The translations under genes and the position numbers were made by a program. A stretch of DNA of 64,000 nucleotides, taken from the NCBI RefSeq assembly GCF_018327685.1, contig NZ_BNEL01000003.1:186001-250000 (forward strand), in the 5' to 3' direction. Shown here one piece after another: positions 59,760 through 64,000 of the stretch; position 1 is the stretch's first letter; each line of letters starts with the position of its first letter. Under the pieces are notes generated by a model. It saw only the letters and a program-made list of their open reading frames with translations. It had not been told where the DNA came from and made no database searches. The stretch comes from Streptomyces sp. TS71-3 (GTDB lineage: Bacteria > Actinomycetota > Actinomycetes > Streptomycetales > Streptomycetaceae).

Positions 59760-60611
59760 ATGGCGAACAAGGCGAACGCGACTCAGGCCGAGATCGGTGT
59801 CATCGGCGGCTCCGGCTTCTACTCCTTCCTCGACGACGTCACCGAGGTCCAGGTCGACACCCCCTACGGCGCTCCGAGCGACTCACTGTTCCTGGGGACG
59901 ATCGCGGACCGCCGGGTGGCCTTCCTCCCCCGCCACGGGCGCGGCCACCATCTTCCGCCGCACCGAATCAACTACCGCGCGAACCTGTGGGCGCTGCGCT
60001 CGGTGGGCGTCCGCCAGGTACTCGCACCGTGCGCCGTGGGCGGCCTGCGGGCCGAGTACGGGCCCGGCACGCTCCTCGTCCCCGACCAGCTCGTGGACCG
60101 TACGAAGAGCCGGGCGAACAGCTACTTCGACGGGGAGCCGCTGCCGGACGGGACGACCCCGAAGGTGGTCCACGTCTCCCTTGCCGACCCCTACTGCCCG
60201 ACGGGACGCCGGATCGCCGTGAAGGCGGCGCGCGGCCGCGACTGGGAGCCGGTGGACGGCGGCACGCTCGTGGTGATCGAGGGACCCCGCTTCTCCACCC
60301 GCGCCGAGTCCCGCTGGCACGCGGCCCAGGGCTGGTCCGTCGTGGGCATGACCGGCCACCCCGAGGCGGCACTCGCCCGTGAGCTGGAGCTCTGCTACAC
60401 GTCGATGACGCTGGTCACCGACCTGGACGCGGGCGCCGAGACCGGCGAGGGCGTGACCCACGAGGACGTGCTGAAGGTCTTCGCCGCGAATGTGGACCGG
60501 CTGCGCACGGTGCTGTTCGACGCCGTGGCCGGGCTACCCGGCGAGGCGGGCGGGGACTGCCTGTGCGGCAGTGCGCTGAACGGGCTGGAGACGGGGATCG
60601 AGCTGCCCTGA
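59760..60611 (+). CDS. mtnP: S-methyl-5'-thioadenosine phosphorylase
   Basis: 283-residue trimeric purine phosphorylase that splits methylthioadenosine to adenine and methylthioribose-1-phosphate for methionine salvage. Motifs: IGVIGGSGFYSFLDD (phosphate loop), VAFLPRHGRGHHLPPHRINY (phosphate-binding RHG and HR), GTLVVIEGPRFSTRAES and VVGMTGHPEAALARELELCY, where the family has MT.xPE. The ATG at 59760 suits the leaderless promoter; a GTG 9 bp upstream is in frame. MTAP and MTI phosphorylase are hard to separate by eye. Confidence 0.9.
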   Translation: MANKANATQAEIGVIGGSGFYSFLDDVTEVQVDTPYGAPSDSLFLGTIADRRVAFLPRHGRGHHLPPHRINYRANLWALRSVGVRQVLAPCAVGGLRAEYGPGTLLVPDQLVDRTKSRANSYFDGEPLPDGTTPKVVHVSLADPYCPTGRRIAVKAARGRDWEPVDGGTLVVIEGPRFSTRAESRWHAAQGWSVVGMTGHPEAALARELELCYTSMTLVTDLDAGAETGEGVTHEDVLKVFAANVDRLRTVLFDAVAGLPGEAGGDCLCGSALNGLETGIELP

Positions 60612-60758
60612 GGCCGCGCCTGGTTGGCTGGAACCTCACCTTCGGGTGAGGAAGTTTTCCACAACCGGTGAGTAGTCCACGGGGCTCAGCGGGATCGGGC
60701 GGAGCGCCGCATCGTGGGAGGGCATCTCCGGACTCTCACACAGGCGGTGGTCGTCGTC

Positions 60759-61532
60759 ATGTCCCAGCTTTCCTCGTGCTCTCCCTCTCCGCGTTCCTCT
60801 TCCTCACGCGGTCGTTCTTCCTTGCCGGGTGCCGCCTCCCCGCCCGGTCCTTCCCCCTTGCCGGGTGCCGCCTCCCCGCCCGGTCCTTCTTCCCCGCCGG
60901 GCCACTCTTCGCCGCCCGGTCCTTCCTCGTCCCCCTCCTTCTCCGCCGTCGCAGGTTCACGCCTGACGTCCCCCGGACCTGGTGTGGGCGCCGTGAGCCC
61001 AGGGGGACCCGGGGGACCCGGCGGCACCGGAGGGGCGCCTCCCACATCTGGGGTGCCGCCCTTCTCCCCGGTGCGGGTCGGCCCCGGGCACCCGCGGATG
61101 CGCCGGCTGCTGCGGCACCGCAGACGTGCCGTCGCGGCCGGGCTGGCGATGACCGCGGCGGCCCTCGTCGCGGCCGCACCGTCCGACACCGGCCGGGGGA
61201 GGTCGCCGGCCGGCGGCCATCCGGTCGTCCCGCACCCGGCCCGTCCGGCACCCCGGCTGGTGACGGCCCCCGTGCGCATCGCGGACGCGGAGGCGGTACG
61301 GCTGCTGCGCCCGGGCGACCGGGTGGACGTGATCGCGGCGGACGCCCCCGGTTCGGACCGCGGCCAGCAACCGCAGGTGGTCGCCGAGGGCGCCCGGGTC
61401 GTGGAGGTGCCGGAACCGGCCGAGGGCGGCATGGGCACCGGCGCGCTGGTCGTGCTCTCGGTACCCCGTCCGACCGCCACCCGGCTCGCCGGAGCCGGGG
61501 CCACGGCACGGCTGGCGGTGACGTTGTGCTGA
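60759..61532 (+). CDS. SAF-domain (RcpC/CpaB-like) protein with Ser/Pro repeat N-terminus
   Basis: 257 residues. A low-complexity N-terminus (LPGAASPPGPS units) and a Gly-Pro stretch lead to a membrane anchor (RRAVAAGLAMTAAALVAAA, about 125-145), then a beta-rich SAF/RcpC region: LVTAPVRIADAEAVRLLRPG, DRVDVIAADAP, VVAEGARVVEV and TRLAGAGATARLAVTL. Similar proteins take part in Flp/tad pilus assembly. No pilus genes are in view, so the partner is unknown. The ATG is a guess within a long open frame. Confidence 0.7.
   Translation: MSQLSSCSPSPRSSSSRGRSSLPGAASPPGPSPLPGAASPPGPSSPPGHSSPPGPSSSPSFSAVAGSRLTSPGPGVGAVSPGGPGGPGGTGGAPPTSGVPPFSPVRVGPGHPRMRRLLRHRRRAVAAGLAMTAAALVAAAPSDTGRGRSPAGGHPVVPHPARPAPRLVTAPVRIADAEAVRLLRPGDRVDVIAADAPGSDRGQQPQVVAEGARVVEVPEPAEGGMGTGALVVLSVPRPTATRLAGAGATARLAVTLC
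60820..60927. repeat. 36-bp tandem repeat, three units, in the SAF-domain gene
   Basis: Units at 60820, 60856 and 60892; the first two are nearly identical (ccttgccgggtgccgcctcc...), the third diverged. They encode 12-residue Ser/Pro/Gly repeats. Confidence 0.85.
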
Positions 61533-61670
61533 CGCTTCGGGACCTCCCGCACAAAGTTTCCGTGTCAAGTCCCACATATGAGTCAGCGAAATGGACAGGC
61601 CTCCCGCGCGCTGCCGTAGGTTGCGGACCTGATTACTCCACTAGCTGCTTGTACGAAGAGAGGCCTTTCG

Positions 61671-62153
61671 GTGAGCGAGAACCAGGAGTCCGGTGTCTGG
61701 GAGGGCTTCAAGTCCTTCCTGATGCGCGGAAATGTCGTCGACCTGGCGGTTGCGGTGGTCATCGGAGCCGCATTCACCAACATCGTCAATTCCTTGGTGA
61801 AGGGCGTCATCAACCCGGTCGTCGGCGCCTTCGGCACCAAGGACCTGGACAAGTACAGCTCGTGCCTCAAGGGCATGTGCAAGTACGACCTGAAGACGGG
61901 CACGGTCATCGAAGGCGTCCCGATCATGTGGGGCACGGTGCTCAGCTCCACTCTCAGCTTCCTGATCACCGCGGCCGTCGTCTACTTCCTGATGGTGCTG
62001 CCGATGGCCAGGGTCCTCGCCAGGCAGGCGGCCAGGAAGGCAGCGCGGGAGGGCCTGAGCAAGGAGCCCATCGACCTCACGGAGCTGGAGGTTCTCCAGC
62101 AGATCCGCGACGAGCTGATCGCCCAGCGGGGCGGCCCGATGGTCGACCGGTAG
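61671..62153 (+). CDS. mscL: Large-conductance mechanosensitive channel
   Basis: 160-residue pentameric channel subunit that opens on osmotic downshock. N-terminal [20 protein letters not shown] then [20 protein letters not shown] is TM1 with the pore constriction. A periplasmic loop ([13 protein letters not shown]) contains two Cys that could form a disulfide. TM2 is [20 protein letters not shown]. The C-terminal helix ends [18 protein letters not shown] start with agagagg upstream. The stop region (gaccggtag) is repeated twice more downstream. Confidence 0.95.
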   Translation: MSENQESGVWEGFKSFLMRGNVVDLAVAVVIGAAFTNIVNSLVKGVINPVVGAFGTKDLDKYSSCLKGMCKYDLKTGTVIEGVPIMWGTVLSSTLSFLITAAVVYFLMVLPMARVLARQAARKAAREGLSKEPIDLTELEVLQQIRDELIAQRGGPMVDR

Positions 62154-62175
62154 ACGGCCGACTGGTAGATACCCG

Positions 62176-62200
62176 ATCTGCAGATGCCCCATCTGCAGAT
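62176..62200. terminator. Hairpin after mscL
   Basis: atctgcagatg (62176-62186) and its complement (62190-62200) around a ccc loop, within near-repeats of ggccga(c/t)(c/t)ggtag. It lies between the convergent mscL and small disordered-protein genes. Confidence 0.55.
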
Positions 62201-62316
62201 GGCCGACCGGTAGGGGTTCCCGACGGCCTCATGGCGGTCGGCGGCCCCACGGCCGCCGTCCGCACGCCGGTGGCGGTCGTCCGCCGGTGGGCGCGGGAGG
62301 GCCTGGTCGGGCGGGT

Positions 62317-62640
62317 TCAGAGGTGGTGGGGCGGCTTCTCGTCGAGGAACCGCGCGAGGTCCGCGGCGCTGTCGCCGCCCCCCGACGGCCGCTCGCCCCA
62401 GCCCTGGTCCGAGTCGTCCGACGACCGCTGCGACAGCGGGTCGTCGAAGACGATCGCGTCCTTCGGACCGGTGGGGGTGCCCGAGCCGGATGACACCCGT
62501 CCACCGGATGACACCTGTCCACCGGACAACGCCTTCGAGCCCGGAGCCCTCAGATCACCCGGAACCTGCGGATCGCCCGGGACCTCGGGATTGCCGGGTG
62601 CCTTCGGATCACGGGGGTCGGGGCCGGAAGCGCTCGTCAT
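62317..62640 (-). CDS. Small disordered Asp/Gly/Pro-rich protein
   Basis: 107 residues beginning MTSASGPDPRDPKAPGNPEV with Val-Pro-Gly-Asp repeats, then an apparently conserved end: DAIVFDDPLSQRSSDDSDQG and SAADLARFLDEKPPHHL. The ATG is 6 nt after a TACGCT hexamer, so leaderless. No domain; the C-terminal motif suggests a short binding peptide on a flexible arm. Confidence 0.6.
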   Translation of the reverse strand: MTSASGPDPRDPKAPGNPEVPGDPQVPGDLRAPGSKALSGGQVSSGGRVSSGSGTPTGPKDAIVFDDPLSQRSSDDSDQGWGERPSGGGDSAADLARFLDEKPPHHL

Positions 62641-62966
62641 TCCACCAGCGTACGACCAGGTGCCGGCCGCCCGGACCGCCCAGGCCGCGGACCGGCCCCG
62701 GCCCGCCCCCACCCGGGGCGCATCCGGAACCCCACCGCCGAGCACTCCGGAAGCTCCGGACGCCCCGGGAACCCCGGGCACCCCGGACGCCCCCGGCCCA
62801 CGGCAACCATCCGGCCCGCGGCAACCCACCGGCCTGCGGCAGCCTCCCGACCCCCTCCCCCGCACCCGGGCCGGTACCCTGGCGACCACCCCCGGTTCGC
62901 CGCGCCCGCCGCTCGACACGGGATCGAAGAAGCGATCGGCCGGGACAGGTCTGCTGTGCTGGAGGC
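62641..62966. other. Repeat-rich divergent intergenic region
   Basis: Lies between the small disordered-protein gene and ltrA. It contains repeats of ccggcccacggcaacca (about 62795-62850) and of ggaNgccccggg, and no convincing gene. TACGCT (62647-62652, minus strand) is the likely -10 of the left gene. Confidence 0.5.
62647..62652 (-). promoter_or_regulatory. -10 box (TACGCT), leaderless
   Basis: TACGCT-ggtgga-ATG on the minus strand, a 6-nt gap to the start at 62640. Confidence 0.4.
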
Positions 62967-64000
62967 ATGACTTCCAGTTCCGGCTCGGCCTCAGGCGCCT
63001 TCGGGAGCCGTCCGCCGACCGCCCGGCCCGTGCGCAGGATCACCGCGCGGCGCCGCGACGAGTCCCACCGGGTCGCCTCGCCTCTGGAGCTCTTCTTCGA
63101 CCTCTGCTTCGTGGTGGCCATCGCCCAGGCGGGCGCGCAGCTCGTGCACAAGTTCGAGGAGGGCCACGTCGGCGAGGGCCTGCTCGACTACGCGATGGTC
63201 TTCTTCGCCATCTGGTGGGCCTGGATCCAGTTCTCCTGGTTCGCCTCGGCGTACGACAACGACGACGTCCCCTACCGCCTGGCGACCCTCGTCCAGATCT
63301 CCGGCGTGCTGGTACTCGCGGCCGGCGTCTCGCGGGTCTTCGCGGGCGACGACTTCCTGGTCGTCTGGTTCGGCTACGCCATCATGCGGGTGGCCATGTC
63401 CACCCAGTGGTTGCGGGTGGCGGTGGCCACGGCCGGCCGGGAGCGCGGCATGGCCCTGCGGTACGCCATCGGCGTGCTGCTCTGCCAGGGCGGCTGGGTG
63501 GGCGTGCTGCTGGCGCCGGAACCGGTACGGCCCTGGGTGTTCCTGGCGATGGTCATCGCGGAGTTGTGCGTCCCGCCGTACGCGCAGCGGTACATGAAGC
63601 AGTCGTGGCACCCGCACCACATCGCGGAGCGGTACGGGCTGTTCACGATCATCGTGCTGGGCGAGGCCATCGCCGCGGCCACGGCAGCGGTCAAGTCCGG
63701 CACCGAGGGGAGCGACGCGCTGCCCGAGCTGCTGCCCTACGCGGCGGGTGGGCTGCTGCTGGTGTTCTCCGTGTGGTGGATCTACTTCGCGGTCCCCCTC
63801 CACGGTCAGCTGCGCTCCAGGAGGCACGCGTTCGTGTGGGGGTACGGCCACTACCTGGTCTTCGCGTCGGTGGCGGCGCTGGGCGCGGGCATCGAGGTGG
63901 CGGTGGAGCAGAGGGTGGGCCACGCGGACGTCTCCGGGCTCGTGGCGAGCGCGACGGTCACCGTTCCGACGGCGGTGTACCTGCTCACGGTGTGGGTGCT
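62967..64000 (+). CDS. ltrA: Low-temperature-requirement A (LtrA) family membrane protein, 3' end outside window
   Basis: Polytopic membrane protein of the LtrA/Lmo family; the biochemical role is unknown and the name comes from a Listeria cold-sensitivity phenotype. After a Ser/Arg-rich lead comes the family signature RVASPLELFFDLCFVVAIAQ, then WWAWIQFSWFASAYDNDDVP, ERYGLFTIIVLGEAIAAATA and several more TM segments. 344 codons are seen, open to the window edge, of a usual about 400. ggagg is only one base before the ATG at 62967, so the start may differ slightly. Confidence 0.9.
   Translation, partial: MTSSSGSASGAFGSRPPTARPVRRITARRRDESHRVASPLELFFDLCFVVAIAQAGAQLVHKFEEGHVGEGLLDYAMVFFAIWWAWIQFSWFASAYDNDDVPYRLATLVQISGVLVLAAGVSRVFAGDDFLVVWFGYAIMRVAMSTQWLRVAVATAGRERGMALRYAIGVLLCQGGWVGVLLAPEPVRPWVFLAMVIAELCVPPYAQRYMKQSWHPHHIAERYGLFTIIVLGEAIAAATAAVKSGTEGSDALPELLPYAAGGLLLVFSVWWIYFAVPLHGQLRSRRHAFVWGYGHYLVFASVAALGAGIEVAVEQRVGHADVSGLVASATVTVPTAVYLLTVWV

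Overview
The window looks like chromosomal DNA from a Streptomyces or very close relative. Codon use is extremely GC-rich, and it carries an SsgA-like sporulation protein, an RpfB-type resuscitation-promoting factor, the sepX/glp division locus, protein O-mannosyltransferase and a tricorn-type protease. Many promoters have a TANNNT hexamer 6-8 nt before the start codon, which implies leaderless transcripts. About 50 protein genes and one tRNA gene can be supported. The first gene (rsmA) and the last (ltrA) run off the window.

Layout: 1-13.4 kb holds rsmA, a penicillin-binding protein, a small accessory block (DHFR-like reductase, AraC regulator, toroid protein, methyltransferase), then pmt, rsmI, a zinc-ribbon protein, tatD and rpfB. 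13.6-16.9 kb is an ECF metal transporter operon (cbiMN-cbiQ-cbiO) with a Nur-like operator, pointing to nickel. 17-21.6 kb has an SsgA-like gene, the tricorn-type protease and a small acidic protein. 22-26.9 kb is a monooxygenase-hydrolase-SDR operon with a divergent MerR regulator. 27-30.2 kb holds small single genes (GNAT, ArsR, PEP-mutase family, Dps).

30.2-40.1 kb is a candidate biosynthetic cluster. An XRE-TPR regulator faces a seven-gene operon: class III aminotransferase, a frameshifted NAD-epimerase, a UbiA/DPPR-synthase-like enzyme, a GT2 glycosyltransferase, a membrane EEP hydrolase, a flippase-like membrane protein and an aldo/keto reductase. The promoter carries a 15-bp inverted repeat plus a third half-site, and a 19-codon ORF lies in the leader. 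I infer a lipid-linked (amino)sugar pathway. 40.3-42.1 kb is a MocR regulator divergent from two small coupled genes. 42.3-46.5 kb is a visibly less GC-rich island next to tRNA-Ala: an orphan NrdJ C-terminal domain and a tightly overlapping trio (HEPN-like protein, KGGVGR ParA-like ATPase, second P-loop ATPase) that resembles a conflict or defence system.

47-54 kb is core: sepX, rimJ (apparently with a CTG start), mogA, moaC, glp/moeA, galU and 5-formyl-THF cyclo-ligase. 54-64 kb holds a penicillin-acylase-family enzyme, a cation/proton antiporter, an FmdB-type protein under a CIRCE element, MTA phosphorylase, a SAF/RcpC-like protein, mscL and ltrA.

A recurring oddity is tandem repeats of 7-36 bp that sit at gene ends. 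They give many proteins low-complexity N- or C-terminal tails while the 4-bp stop/start overlaps of operons stay intact. A 98-bp intergenic repeat array and a 28-bp inverted repeat share the core GCGCAGTTCCCCGCGCCCCT.
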